DNA of 64,000 nucleotides, taken from contig CAWUKT010000015.1 of the NCBI GenBank assembly GCA_963923035.1, positions 1-64,000 on the forward strand, read 5' to 3'. Position numbers and translations under genes: made by a program. The notes beneath the pieces are model-generated. The model searched no databases, was not told the DNA's origin, and worked only from the letters and a program-made list of their open reading frames with translations. How positions within the stretch are numbered: position 1 is the first letter of the stretch; each line of letters begins with the position of its first letter. The DNA comes from CAWUKT01 sp963923035 (GTDB lineage: Bacteria; Bacteroidota; Bacteroidia; J057; JADKCL01). Shown piece after piece: positions 26,141-33,874 of the stretch.

Positions 26141-26873
26141 TTTCCTCTCCTTCTTCTTTATTCTTGATCACCGGCCGCTTCCTCACCACCGGTTTCTTCC
26201 GAACTGGCTTTGCGGTTTCACCTTGCTCTTCTGTTTTCTCCGCCGTCACCGGCTTTCGCTTGATGACCGGCCGCTTTTTGGCCGTTGCTGCTTTTTTCTT
26301 CGCTGCTTCCTCTTTCTTTTTCGCCAATGCCACTTCCGTCTCAGTCCGAATCTGCTCCTCTTGCTCGGGCGAGTAGGCGCCAAAGTGATATACCAAATTG
26401 TCGCGGTCGAATTCGCTGAAGTCGTAGACCTTGGTCATCGTCAGGCACTCGGTCGGGCAAACGGTCGTACAGAGGCCGCAGTACATGCACTTGCCCATGT
26501 CGATGTCGAAAACGGGCAAATGTAGCCGTTTGATGGTGCCGTCGCTGGTCCGGCCCAGGTCGCCATCGGCGCGGAACGTCTCAATGGTAATGCAGTCCAC
26601 AGGGCAAATCCGGGCGCATTTATCGCAGCCAATGCAGTCCTCGGTCTCCATGTGCAGGCGGTAGCGACCAGTATCCGGCACGGGAACCTTGGCCATCGGA
26701 TATTCGATGGTGATGGGGCCTTCCGTTTGCTGGAAATACCCGGGATCCTCAATGCCAAGCGGCTCGTTGTTGACGCGGGCCTTGCGCATGTGCTTGCCGG
26801 ACAAGGACATCCCCTTGGCGACCGTTTTGGCGGACTCCACGATGCGGCCTACGTAGTTTTTCTTCTTGCTCAT
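25524..26873 (-). CDS. nuoI: NADH-quinone oxidoreductase subunit I with long basic repeat tail
   Basis: A 449-residue protein. Residues 1 to about 165 are a normal NuoI: two 4Fe-4S motifs, CIGCDKCARICPVDC and CMYCGLCTTVCPTEC, which carry electrons to quinone at the junction of the two arms. The start at 26873 is set by the MSKKKNYVG beginning and a 4-bp overlap with nuoH. About 280 further residues form a low-complexity tail of K, R, E and P with six copies of a unit like AKPKKRARPIMKRKSE; five of them recur exactly every 105 bp (25663, 25768, 25873, 25978, 26083). NuoI is normally about 160-180 residues. The frame is intact throughout, with a 4-bp overlap onto nuoJ, so the tail is translated unless there is an error. 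Its role is unknown. Confidence 0.95.
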   Translation of the reverse strand: MSKKKNYVGRIVESAKTVAKGMSLSGKHMRKARVNNEPLGIEDPGYFQQTEGPITIEYPMAKVPVPDTGRYRLHMETEDCIGCDKCARICPVDCITIETFRADGDLGRTSDGTIKRLHLPVFDIDMGKCMYCGLCTTVCPTECLTMTKVYDFSEFDRDNLVYHFGAYSPEQEEQIRTETEVALAKKKEEAAKKKAATAKKRPVIKRKPVTAEKTEEQGETAKPVRKKPVVRKRPVIKNKEEGEETATEGEAKPKKRARPVMKRKTEEVEVVKDDTQVSNKEGEGEAKPKKRARPVMKRKSENEGNPNDNLQDSKEEEGTEAKPKKRARPIMKRKSEDEGIPDDNLEVPKEEGEVEAKPKKRTRPIMKRKSEDEGIPNDNLEVSQEDGEAEAKPKKRARPIMKRKSEGDEIAKEVPQDSNAGDAEEKPKLKKRPRPIMKRKPPEDQEGKE

Positions 26874-28021
26874 AGGTGTCCGTAAACCTCCATTAGTTTC
26901 CAAACGCCGCTGATTACAATCAATAAAAATGCAATCGGGGTCAGGGTTTTCCAGCTCAGCTTGAGCAATTGATCGACGCGCACGCGGGGCAGGGTCCAGC
27001 GGATCCACATCTGGACAAATACCGCAAAGAATGCTTTGACGATGATCCAAAACGCCCCCCAAAGGGAATAGGCAATGGTTCCGGGCGCGCCGGTGGTCAG
27101 GTGACCCAACTGGAAGTTCTTCAGCAACTCCCAATTGGTCATCTGAGCGGCTTCGGTGGGGTCAAGGGCAATGAAATTCGGGAGAGGTGTGTTCCAGGCG
27201 CCCAAAAAGACGACGGCGGCCAGGATGCCGACGAGGAACATGTTGGCGTATTCGGCGAGGAAAATGACCGCGAAGCGGAAGCCTGAATATTCGACGTGGA
27301 AGCCGCTGACCAATTCAGATTCGGCTTCGGGCAGGTCAAAGGGCGCGCGGTTGCATTCGGCGAGGGAGGCGATGAAGTAAATGAGGTAGGCGAGGATGAG
27401 GTGCGGGTAGCGGAATATGCTCCAGCTGAGAATTCCGCCCACTTCGGACACGTCCCAGACGCCAAGGAAATACACCGGTTCGGGGCTGTGGAGGCCCTGG
27501 GCCAGGCTGATTTCGGTGAGGCTCAGGGTTCCGAGCAGCATAACTGCGGCGAGAAGGGCCAGTCCAGCCGGGATTTCGTAGGAAATGATCTGGGAAACGG
27601 AGCGCAAAGCGCCGAGGAAGGCGTATTTGTTGTTGCTGCCCCAGCCTGCCATGAGCAAGCCGACCACATGGATGGATACCACCGCCATCAAGAAGAGCAG
27701 GCCAACGTTGAGGGCGGCGCCAACGAAGTCCGGTCCGATGGGAATGACAGCGAATCCGGCGAAGACGGAGACGAAGATGATGATGGGGGCAATGAGGAAA
27801 AGGCGCCGGTCGGCGTCGGTGGGAAGGATCGGCTCTTTTAGGAGCAATTTCACGATGTCGGCCACGGTCTGGAACAGACCTCGTGGCCCTACCTCGACAG
27901 GACCGACACGGTCCTGGATATAAGCCGAAACTTTGCGCTCAGCATACACTGCGCCCAACGCGTACAACGCGATGAAGGCGATGAATCCTCCGACTTTTAA
28001 TATGACTGGAACGAATTCCAA
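26870..28021 (-). CDS. nuoH: NADH-quinone oxidoreductase subunit H
   Basis: A 383-residue complex I subunit that forms part of the quinone-binding chamber, with eight or so membrane helices. Conserved stretches include YAERKVSAYIQDRVGPVEVGPRG (shortened: RKVSAYIQDRVGP), SYEIPAGLALL, ECNRAPFDLPEAESELV (the charged quinone-site loop) and RWTLPRVRVDQLL. It is the first gene of the nuoHIJKLMN run, 4-bp overlapped with nuoI; nuoA-G are not in the window. A TATATTTG promoter element lies about 80 bp upstream. Confidence 0.96.
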   Translation of the reverse strand: MEFVPVILKVGGFIAFIALYALGAVYAERKVSAYIQDRVGPVEVGPRGLFQTVADIVKLLLKEPILPTDADRRLFLIAPIIIFVSVFAGFAVIPIGPDFVGAALNVGLLFLMAVVSIHVVGLLMAGWGSNNKYAFLGALRSVSQIISYEIPAGLALLAAVMLLGTLSLTEISLAQGLHSPEPVYFLGVWDVSEVGGILSWSIFRYPHLILAYLIYFIASLAECNRAPFDLPEAESELVSGFHVEYSGFRFAVIFLAEYANMFLVGILAAVVFLGAWNTPLPNFIALDPTEAAQMTNWELLKNFQLGHLTTGAPGTIAYSLWGAFWIIVKAFFAVFVQMWIRWTLPRVRVDQLLKLSWKTLTPIAFLLIVISGVWKLMEVYGHL

Positions 28022-28100
28022 TTGTGTTTTAGCTCTGTATCAGCGTGCTCTCATAACCCAAAAAGGTCGAGGGTTGTTCCAGAATGGCTGAAATTAAGCG

Positions 28101-28108
28101 CAAATATA
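28101..28108 (-). promoter_or_regulatory. candidate -7 element for nuoH-N
   Basis: On the minus strand this reads TATATTTG, a match to the Bacteroidota -7 consensus, about 80 bp before the nuoH start. No clear TTG -33 is seen. It supports an independent promoter for this half of complex I. Confidence 0.45.
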
Positions 28109-28220
28109 CGGGATTTGAATCAGGAAATGGCGGAGGAAACGAAGCAGATTGGTGGGGATTTACTACCTCATAGCTCAGGCCCCCCCACTGTTAGTGTCAC
28201 TGCTATTCGGATAGGCAGAT

Positions 28221-29066
28221 TTAGCCCTTGGACTGAGTCCGCTGGATATAGGATTCCAGCGCTTGCGGGTCCAATTTGAGCATGGTGGCTGCTTCTTCTA
28301 AGGAATACCCATTCTCCATCAACAGCAAGGCACTTTTGAACTGCCCTATTTGCTCCCCTTTCTTTTTTCCCACTTCTTCTCCTTTCTCAAAACCCCTGGC
28401 CTCGCCCTCGATGAAAAAGGCATCCTCTTCTATGTTGTATGGATATACGATTGGCATTTTCTCAATCACTTCTTTCAATTCTCCATTTAATTTACGCAAA
28501 CGGGACAACTTCCCCAATTGCGCCAGACTTTTTCGCAGCTGGTTTTCGGAAATTCCCAACTTTTGTAGCCGTTCTAAGATTTTCACCAGACCCTCTTTTT
28601 CATTGACCTGCCCAAAATCGCCGAATATACCCAAGACTACTTCCTCGGGAAGCTCAGATCCCAGAAACTGCGCCAATGGAAACTCCCGCAAACTGACCAG
28701 CTCAAATCCCTGAAATACCATTTGAGGAGGCAATTCAGCGGGCATCCGGGCCGGAGGCGCGCCGAGATAAATCACCACATGTCGCACCGGCAATTGATAA
28801 CGCTTGTACAAAAGACTGTGGTAAAGCTGCATCCGGGCCAACATCGCCGGATCATTCGCTGATTGGAACTCGAAGTGGACCAGAAACGCGTGGGCTGTCC
28901 CGGGATTGACCATATACAGGTTATCCAGCTCCCGCTCATAGGTTCCCGTCAACCGGGTGTCCAGCCGTTGCAAGTTCTCCGCCCGATAGGCTGAGAAGAC
29001 TTCGGTATCCCCCCGAAGAATTTGCTCAAATATCTCTTTGAGAATGCGATCGTAGTGGTTTGCCAT
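28221..29066 (-). CDS. Rpn-family (PD-(D/E)XK) recombination-promoting nuclease
   Basis: A 281-residue protein resembling the Rpn/transposase_31-like group: the N-terminal part has MANHYDRILKEIFEQIL, and a nuclease-like core includes ERELDNLYMV and AFLVHFEFQSANDP (candidate D and E-x-Q residues), then MQLYHSLLYKRYQLPVRHVVIYLG. The C-terminal third is helical with a K/G/E-rich GEEVGKKKGEQIG segment common in this group and a small LEEAATMLKLDPQALESYI helix pair. These proteins are often patchily distributed and linked to genome rearrangement. It stands alone, 200 bp upstream of nuoH, on the same strand. Confidence 0.75.
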   Translation of the reverse strand: MANHYDRILKEIFEQILRGDTEVFSAYRAENLQRLDTRLTGTYERELDNLYMVNPGTAHAFLVHFEFQSANDPAMLARMQLYHSLLYKRYQLPVRHVVIYLGAPPARMPAELPPQMVFQGFELVSLREFPLAQFLGSELPEEVVLGIFGDFGQVNEKEGLVKILERLQKLGISENQLRKSLAQLGKLSRLRKLNGELKEVIEKMPIVYPYNIEEDAFFIEGEARGFEKGEEVGKKKGEQIGQFKSALLLMENGYSLEEAATMLKLDPQALESYIQRTQSKG

Positions 29067-29244
29067 GGCCTTCCCCTCATTTCCTTTGCGTCATTCATGA
29101 TGAAGCAATAGTAAAGGAACGGGAACAAAAAGCGAAATATATTTGCATTTTTCTTTTTCCAAACCTGATTGTTTCCCATTTATATTATCACTCTTGTCAG
29201 CTTTTTCTATTCCGGTTTTGCTTAACTTGCACAAAATTGATTGC

Positions 29245-29871
29245 ATGGGAACCCGACTGAATGTACACCCCGATAACCCACAGGCCCGATTGTTGGAGAA
29301 AGCTGTGAAGACCCTGGAAAAGGGCGGCATCATCATCTATCCCACGGATACGGTTTATGCGCTGGGTTGTGATATCAAAAGCAAAAAGGCCTTGGAAAAG
29401 GTCTGCCAATTAAAGGGAATCAATCCCGAAAAATCGTTGTTCTCGTGCATTTGCAGCGATATGAAGCAGATGGGAGAGCTGGCCCTGCATGTGACCACGC
29501 CAATGTTTAAGATCATGAAACGGGCGCTGCCGGGACCCTATACCTTCATTTTGGAGGCTTCGAAAAACATTCCCCGCCACTTCCAATCGCGTCGGAAAAC
29601 TGTGGGCATTCGCATGACCGATCACGCCATTCCCCAGGAACTGGTGGCCATGCTGGGACGCCCGATCCTGAGCACGAGCCTCAAGGATGCTGAAGGGGTC
29701 TATGAATACGATCCCGATGAGATTTGGGACCGCTACGGCAAGCAGGTGGACATCTTCATCGATGGCGGCTGGGGCGGATCGGAAGCGTCGACCATCATCG
29801 ACTTCACCGAATCGGCCGGAGAGCCCGTCGTCCGACGGGAAGGACTCGGCAACCTTGAAATTCTCCGCTGA
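29245..29871 (+). CDS. yciO: Sua5/YciO/YrdC family protein, YciO-like
   Basis: A 208-residue protein of the YrdC fold, which binds ATP and threonine in the threonylcarbamoyl-AMP step of t6A tRNA modification. The start at 29245 gives MGTRLNVHPDN, matching the YciO subfamily opening; a longer frame back to 29143 is AT-rich and unlikely. Motifs include GGIIIYPTDTVYALGCDI, PGPYTFILEA, KTVGIRM and PILSTSL. It lacks the C-terminal Sua5 domain. YciO proteins are related to TsaC but their activity can be much weaker, so TsaC function should not be assumed. It lies 34 bp before the next plus-strand gene. Confidence 0.88.
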   Translation: MGTRLNVHPDNPQARLLEKAVKTLEKGGIIIYPTDTVYALGCDIKSKKALEKVCQLKGINPEKSLFSCICSDMKQMGELALHVTTPMFKIMKRALPGPYTFILEASKNIPRHFQSRRKTVGIRMTDHAIPQELVAMLGRPILSTSLKDAEGVYEYDPDEIWDRYGKQVDIFIDGGWGGSEASTIIDFTESAGEPVVRREGLGNLEILR

Positions 29872-29905
29872 TTCCCACACTTTTGCGGCACAATCCCTTC
29901 CAAAA

Positions 29906-30289
29906 ATGAACAAACAGGAAAACAATCCGCTGTTGGTGGGCATTCGAAATGATGTCCGGATCATGGGCCGCGTCATGCGCGAGCTTGCCCACCACGTTCT
30001 CCACGAGAAAATCTCCGAATTCCCCATGTTCATTGCCCACCAGGGAGAACTCGCCCTGGGGAGGCCGTTTTTGTCGGCCGACATGTACAAATTGAACTGG
30101 GACTACCGGGCTTCGGTCCTGGAAGAGTTGGTAAAAAACAAGATTGTGGAGCGGGAAAAAGTGGAAGAGTTTCGGGAAACGTTTGGGGATCCCGAGGAGC
30201 GCGCCTGCATTTTCGTGATCCTTCCCAATGAAAGCGCCTTTGTTTTTGTGCCCTACGAAATCGCGTTTGAAGAGGAAGAAGGAGCCTAA
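29906..30289 (+). CDS. conserved small soluble protein, 127 residues
   Basis: A 127-residue cytoplasmic protein without signal peptide or membrane segment. It has mixed helix and strand, with VRIMGRVMRELAHHVLHEKISEFPMFIAHQ near the start (in short: MRELAHHVLHEKISEFP) and an acidic end EEEEGA. The fold is not recognised, but it reads as a real, conserved-looking protein. The ATG at 29906 is chosen because the frame upstream overlaps yciO in another phase. It probably shares a transcript with yciO and converges on pth, 3 bp away. Confidence 0.7.
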   Translation: MNKQENNPLLVGIRNDVRIMGRVMRELAHHVLHEKISEFPMFIAHQGELALGRPFLSADMYKLNWDYRASVLEELVKNKIVEREKVEEFRETFGDPEERACIFVILPNESAFVFVPYEIAFEEEEGA

Positions 30290-30292
30290 AAT

Positions 30293-30856
30293 CTACCCGT
30301 TGAAATTGTTCATGGTGCGGGCCAATCCCTGGGTCGCAAACGAAAGCACTGCCTTTGCCATTTTGGGCAGATAGGTTTCATCCAGCGCGGTCATTTCTTC
30401 GGGCGGGAAATTCGCCAGGACATAATCTGCCTGTTGGCCTTTGTGAAAATCATGCCCCACCCCAAATCGCATCCGGGAATACTGCCCATTGCCCAGCACC
30501 TCCTCAATGTTCCGCAAGCCATTGTGACCTCCGTGCGATCCTTTTCCCCGAATCCGCACCTTCCCAAAATCCAATGCGATGTCATCCGTCACCACCAACA
30601 GGTTCTGAGGCGAGATTTTCTTGTCTTGCAAATGGTAGCGCACGGCCTTCCCACTCAGATTCATATATGTTATAGGCTTGAGCAGGACCAAGGTCCGCCC
30701 GGCGTGCTTGAGGGTACAGGAATAGCCATGCCGATCCGGCTCGAACTCCTTTTTCTTCTGCGCCGCCAATTCATCCACCACCATAAAACCTACATTGTGG
30801 CGATTGTCGCGGTATTCGGCGCCCGGATTGCCCAGGCCAACGATCAAAAATTTCAT
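30293..30856 (-). CDS. pth: peptidyl-tRNA hydrolase
   Basis: A 187-residue enzyme that frees tRNA from peptidyl-tRNA dropped by ribosomes. The family motifs are clear: MKFLIVGLGNPGAEY, the catalytic histidine in DNRHNVGFMV, LLKPITYMNLSG, and DDIALDFGKVRIRGKGSHGGHNGL (short form GSHGGHNGLRN). The start at 30856 is preferred to a longer frame because it puts the conserved LGNPG right after the N-terminus. It follows rplY on the minus strand with a hairpin between them. Length is typical. Confidence 0.95.
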   Translation of the reverse strand: MKFLIVGLGNPGAEYRDNRHNVGFMVVDELAAQKKKEFEPDRHGYSCTLKHAGRTLVLLKPITYMNLSGKAVRYHLQDKKISPQNLLVVTDDIALDFGKVRIRGKGSHGGHNGLRNIEEVLGNGQYSRMRFGVGHDFHKGQQADYVLANFPPEEMTALDETYLPKMAKAVLSFATQGLARTMNNFNG

Positions 30857-30928
30857 GGGATCGGGTTCAGAGTTGCGAGGATTTTTGCGAAACAGGGAAC
30901 GGAGCATGACCAGGTATTACCAAATAGG

Positions 30929-30960
30929 AAAGTCAGCAGCTGATGACAGCCGCTGACTTT
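30929..30960 (-). terminator. hairpin between rplY and pth
   Basis: A 14-bp stem (30929-30942 with 30947-30960) with a 4-nt loop. Its single non-Watson-Crick pair is a G-U only in the minus-strand RNA. The following U-tract is weak (CCTATTTGG), so it may reduce readthrough into pth or act in processing rather than stop transcription fully. Confidence 0.55.
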
Positions 30961-30979
30961 TATATTTTGCGTTGCGAGC

Positions 30980-31564
30980 TTAGGCTTCTGCCTTAGCAGC
31001 TTCCTGCTGAGCCTGACGGACAGCACGCGGAATATCAACGATGGCGACGCCCATGGAAGCGGGAGAGGTAATGTCCAGTCCCTCGATACCAGCACCGGCC
31101 ACGGTGATCGTCTGACCAAGCTCGAGATTGGTGATGTCAACATCGACAAACTCGGGCAACTGGGTCACAATACCCCGGACTTTCACCCGACGGGAAAGCG
31201 GAACGAGCTTACCACCAGCCAGAACACCTTTGGAGGTTCCGACCAAGCGAATGGGAAGCTGAACTTCAACCGGATTCACTTCGTCTACCCGCAGGAAATC
31301 GACGTGCAGGATGCTGTCGGTTACCGGGTGGAACTGAGTTTCCCGAATGATGGAGGAAGTGACAGCACCGTCCTTGTCCAGGTTGACAATAAAGGTTTCG
31401 GGGGAGTGCAGCAATTTCTTGATTACCTGGTAATCGACCGAAACATTTTCGGGGTCGCCAAGGCCGTAAACGGTAGCCGGGATCATACCTTCCCGTCGAA
31501 CCTTCTTGGTGGCGGCTTTACCGACGCCCTCGCGGGCAACTGCCTTGATATCAACTGTTTTCAT
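30980..31564 (-). CDS. rplY: 50S ribosomal protein L25 (general stress protein Ctc type)
   Basis: A 194-residue L25 of the long CTC type, which binds 5S rRNA. The N-terminal L25 domain (about 5-95) includes GKAATKKVRREGMIPATVYG and the end is the C-terminal TL5 beta domain (about 100-180: LVGTSKGVLAGGKLVPLSRRVKVRG, in part) followed by an alanine-rich tail QQEAAKAEA. It lies just 9 bp after prs, and the pairing prs-rplY-pth is a widely kept gene order. Confidence 0.95.
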   Translation of the reverse strand: MKTVDIKAVAREGVGKAATKKVRREGMIPATVYGLGDPENVSVDYQVIKKLLHSPETFIVNLDKDGAVTSSIIRETQFHPVTDSILHVDFLRVDEVNPVEVQLPIRLVGTSKGVLAGGKLVPLSRRVKVRGIVTQLPEFVDVDITNLELGQTITVAGAGIEGLDITSPASMGVAIVDIPRAVRQAQQEAAKAEA

Positions 31565-31573
31565 CGCGTCTTC

Positions 31574-32506
31574 TTACGTATGGTACAAAGTACTGATAGA
31601 TTCAAAATTAACAAGCCGCTCAAAAGCCGTAGCCATGAGCGGTGCAACCGAGAGGACCTTGATCTTGTCTGATGCCTGCTTCAGCGGAATCGTATTGGTT
31701 GTAATCAACTCCGTCATCTGCGAGGCTTCGATGCGTTCGTAGGCCGGTCCGGACAGGACCGGATGGGTCACGACGGCCCGCACTGTGCGGGCCCCTTCGC
31801 TCACCAGCAGGTCGGATGCCTTGGACAACGTCCCTGCCGTATCCACCAAGTCATCGATGATGAGGACATTTTTGTCCTTGACTTCACCGATGACTTTCAT
31901 CGAAGCGACTTGATTCGCACGTTCGCGAAACTTATCGATCAGGATCAGATCACACTTGAGTGCGGTCGCATATTCACGAGCCCGTTTGGCTCCGCCTGCG
32001 TCGGGAGCTGCAACTGCGAGGTTATCGAGTTGGAGACTCTCTAAGTAAGGCATGAAAATGTTGTTGCCGTACAAGTGGTCCACCGGAATGTCAAAGAAGC
32101 CCTGAATCTGACCTGCGTGCAAATCTACCGTTACGATACGATCTGCGCCGGCGACGGTCAGAAGGTTGGCGACCAACTTGGCGCCGATGGACACCCGTGG
32201 TTTATCTTTGCGATCCTGGCGAGCGTATCCAAAATAAGGGATTACTACCACGATCTTTTTTGCTGAGGCCCTGCGAGCAGCGTCAATCATCAGAAGCAAT
32301 TCCATCAAATTGTCTGCCGCCCCGAACGTCCCCTGAACTAAAAAGAGAGTATCACCTCGCACCGATTCATTGAAGCTAGGTTCTATCTCTCCGTCAGCAA
32401 AACGTGTTATGGTGATATCACCGAGGGGCGAGCCAAAGTGTTCTGCAATTTCCTCTGCTAAGTACCGCGTCGCAGTTCCAGAGAATATTTTTACCTCGGA
32501 TGCCAT
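31574..32506 (-). CDS. prs: ribose-phosphate pyrophosphokinase
   Basis: A 310-residue enzyme that makes PRPP from ribose 5-phosphate and ATP for nucleotide, histidine and tryptophan synthesis. Seen motifs: FADGEIEPSFNESVRG, YARQDRKDKPRVSIGAK (ATP region), VTVDLHAGQIQGFF, and the PRPP-binding loop VLIIDDLVDTAGTL. The start at 32506 (MASEVKIFSG) is chosen over a longer frame that would run through the tRNA gene. It is followed by rplY with a 9-bp gap. It feeds the uracil phosphoribosyltransferase encoded at 33875. Confidence 0.96.
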   Translation of the reverse strand: MASEVKIFSGTATRYLAEEIAEHFGSPLGDITITRFADGEIEPSFNESVRGDTLFLVQGTFGAADNLMELLLMIDAARRASAKKIVVVIPYFGYARQDRKDKPRVSIGAKLVANLLTVAGADRIVTVDLHAGQIQGFFDIPVDHLYGNNIFMPYLESLQLDNLAVAAPDAGGAKRAREYATALKCDLILIDKFRERANQVASMKVIGEVKDKNVLIIDDLVDTAGTLSKASDLLVSEGARTVRAVVTHPVLSGPAYERIEASQMTELITTNTIPLKQASDKIKVLSVAPLMATAFERLVNFESISTLYHT

Positions 32507-32518
32507 GGGTCTTTTTTG

Positions 32519-32589
32519 TTGGCCAGGAAGGATTCGAACCCTCACTAACGGGACCAAAACCCGCTGTCCTACCATTAGACGACCGGCCA
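32519..32589 (-). tRNA. tRNA-Gln (anticodon TTG)
   Basis: A full cloverleaf on the minus strand: acceptor TGGCCGG with CTGGCCA (one G-U), anticodon stem GCGGG with CCCGT and loop TTTTGGT giving anticodon TTG, and T-arm GAGGG-TTCGAAT-CCTTC. Discriminator A; CCA is not encoded. It lies 12 bp before prs and shares its promoter. Confidence 0.95.
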
Positions 32590-32607
32590 ATGATTTTTAT
32601 TGGGTCA

Positions 32608-32639
32608 CAAAGATAGAAACTTGTTTGGCTTTGGGACAA
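32608..32639 (-). promoter_or_regulatory. promoter of tRNA-Gln/prs/rplY/pth
   Basis: On the minus strand TTG (32637-32639), a 21-bp spacer and TATCTTTG (32608-32615) match the Bacteroidota sigma consensus TTG ... TAnnTTTG. Transcription would start near 32601, about 12 bp before the tRNA. Confidence 0.65.
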
Positions 32640-32678
32640 GTTTTTCGCCAAAAATTTCTCTTCTTTTCTCGTTTTTCT

Positions 32679-33371
32679 TCACAACAAGCCCTCCAACTCA
32701 TTTAAACGCTGAATTTCGTGGAATTGGTCGGGATTGGGGTGACGGAGCGGATTGTAAAAAACGACTTCCCAGCCGGCTTTTTTCCCTCCCACCGCATCTG
32801 ACTCGTAGTTATCGCCCACGTAGAGGCACTCTTCCGGCCGCGCGCCAACCTGCCGAGTGGCATAGTCGAAAATTTCCCGCTCCGGCTTCCTCGCTCCGGC
32901 CGTATCCGAGGTGATCACCTCCCCGAAATAGTCCTGGATCCCCGAATGGGCCAGCTTGTTGAATTGGGTGTCCTTCCAACCGTTGGTGATCATGTGGACC
33001 TCATAATCGGCGTTCAGGTAGTTCAAAACCTCTTTGGCGTGCGGCATCAGGTAGGTCTTGCGGGGACAACGGTCGATGTACTCCTCCCCCATCCGGACAG
33101 TCCAGCGGTCGGTAGCCACCTGCATTTCTCCGAACGTATGTTCCCAACGCAATCTCCTCAACTCCTCCGATTCGATTTTCCGTTGCTCAAATGCCTTCCA
33201 CAACGCCGCATTCTTCACGCGGTAAATCCGCAGGAAATAATCGAAATCGTGCTCCAACCCGATAAAAGGATGGTATTCCGCGAACAACTCCGCCAGGGTC
33301 TCGTGCGAACAGCGCTCGAAATCCCACAGGGTCCGGTCCAGATCAAAAAAGACGTAGCGGATTTGATTCAT
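32679..33371 (-). CDS. yjjG: YjjG-family noncanonical pyrimidine nucleotidase (HAD)
   Basis: A 230-residue HAD hydrolase predicted to dephosphorylate pyrimidine nucleotides, guarding against abnormal ones. Motif I is FFDLDRTLWDF (nucleophile Asp and acid Asp), motif II MITNGWKDTQ, the motif III lysine is in ARKPEREIF, and motif IV is LYVGDNYESDAVGGKKAGW. YjjG members have this length. It begins in a 1-bp overlap (TAATG) with the stop of the membrane protein upstream, so the two are coupled. Confidence 0.9.
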   Translation of the reverse strand: MNQIRYVFFDLDRTLWDFERCSHETLAELFAEYHPFIGLEHDFDYFLRIYRVKNAALWKAFEQRKIESEELRRLRWEHTFGEMQVATDRWTVRMGEEYIDRCPRKTYLMPHAKEVLNYLNADYEVHMITNGWKDTQFNKLAHSGIQDYFGEVITSDTAGARKPEREIFDYATRQVGARPEECLYVGDNYESDAVGGKKAGWEVVFYNPLRHPNPDQFHEIQRLNELEGLL

Positions 33372-33847
33372 TAGAAAAACAGTGATTTCACGTAGTCAAA
33401 CAGACGCAGGATCTGATTCCCCAGCAAGGCAAATGCGGCCGACCATACCCCCACACTCACGCCCATGAACAGCAGAATCCGGCTTCTTTTCTCCCGAAAC
33501 CCCACCGCAATGATCGCGCCAATCGGGGGGCTGATCACCGGCGGCGTCAGGAAAGCGATGCCCCAGAGCCCGTACTTCCGCCAAATCCGCACAATCCGAC
33601 GGGCCCGGCGGATGTTCACCGTCTTTTCCTTGCCTTGGTTGCGCCGCTGACGGCGGCGCTTCAGCCATTCCCGGATCTGGGTCCCCAACAGGGTAAAGAC
33701 CGTCACACCCAGCATTCCGCCGGCGGCGAGGGTCACAAACAGTTCCAGAAAATTGAATTTGAAGCCCAGCCCGACCCCCAATGCCGGCAACATCTTGAAT
33801 GCAGAAGTGGCACTGACGCCCAAGTATTTAAGAATCAGCTGAAGCAT
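33371..33847 (-). CDS. small integral membrane protein
   Basis: A 158-residue protein with about three or four hydrophobic segments (around 20-55, 93-115 and 122-150) and a very basic loop between (RRRQRRNQGKEKTVNIRRARR in shortened view: WLKRRRQRRNQGK). The stretch YGLWGIAFLTPPVISPPIGAIIA resembles the re-entrant region of the small multidrug-export/DedA-like group, but this is weak. It is coupled to yjjG by a 1-bp overlap and lies 27 bp after upp. Function unknown. Confidence 0.65.
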   Translation of the reverse strand: MLQLILKYLGVSATSAFKMLPALGVGLGFKFNFLELFVTLAAGGMLGVTVFTLLGTQIREWLKRRRQRRNQGKEKTVNIRRARRIVRIWRKYGLWGIAFLTPPVISPPIGAIIAVGFREKRSRILLFMGVSVGVWSAAFALLGNQILRLFDYVKSLFF

Positions 33848-33874
33848 GAAAAAGGGTGATTCGGGTTCAGAAAA

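Noticed and set aside
26874..27134. NuoI extended upstream to 27134
   Set aside because: The extra residues overlap nuoH in another frame and do not resemble NuoI; the start at 26873 with a 4-bp overlap is standard.
28221..29066. Complete insertion sequence around the Rpn gene
   Set aside because: No terminal inverted repeats or target-site duplications were seen at its ends.
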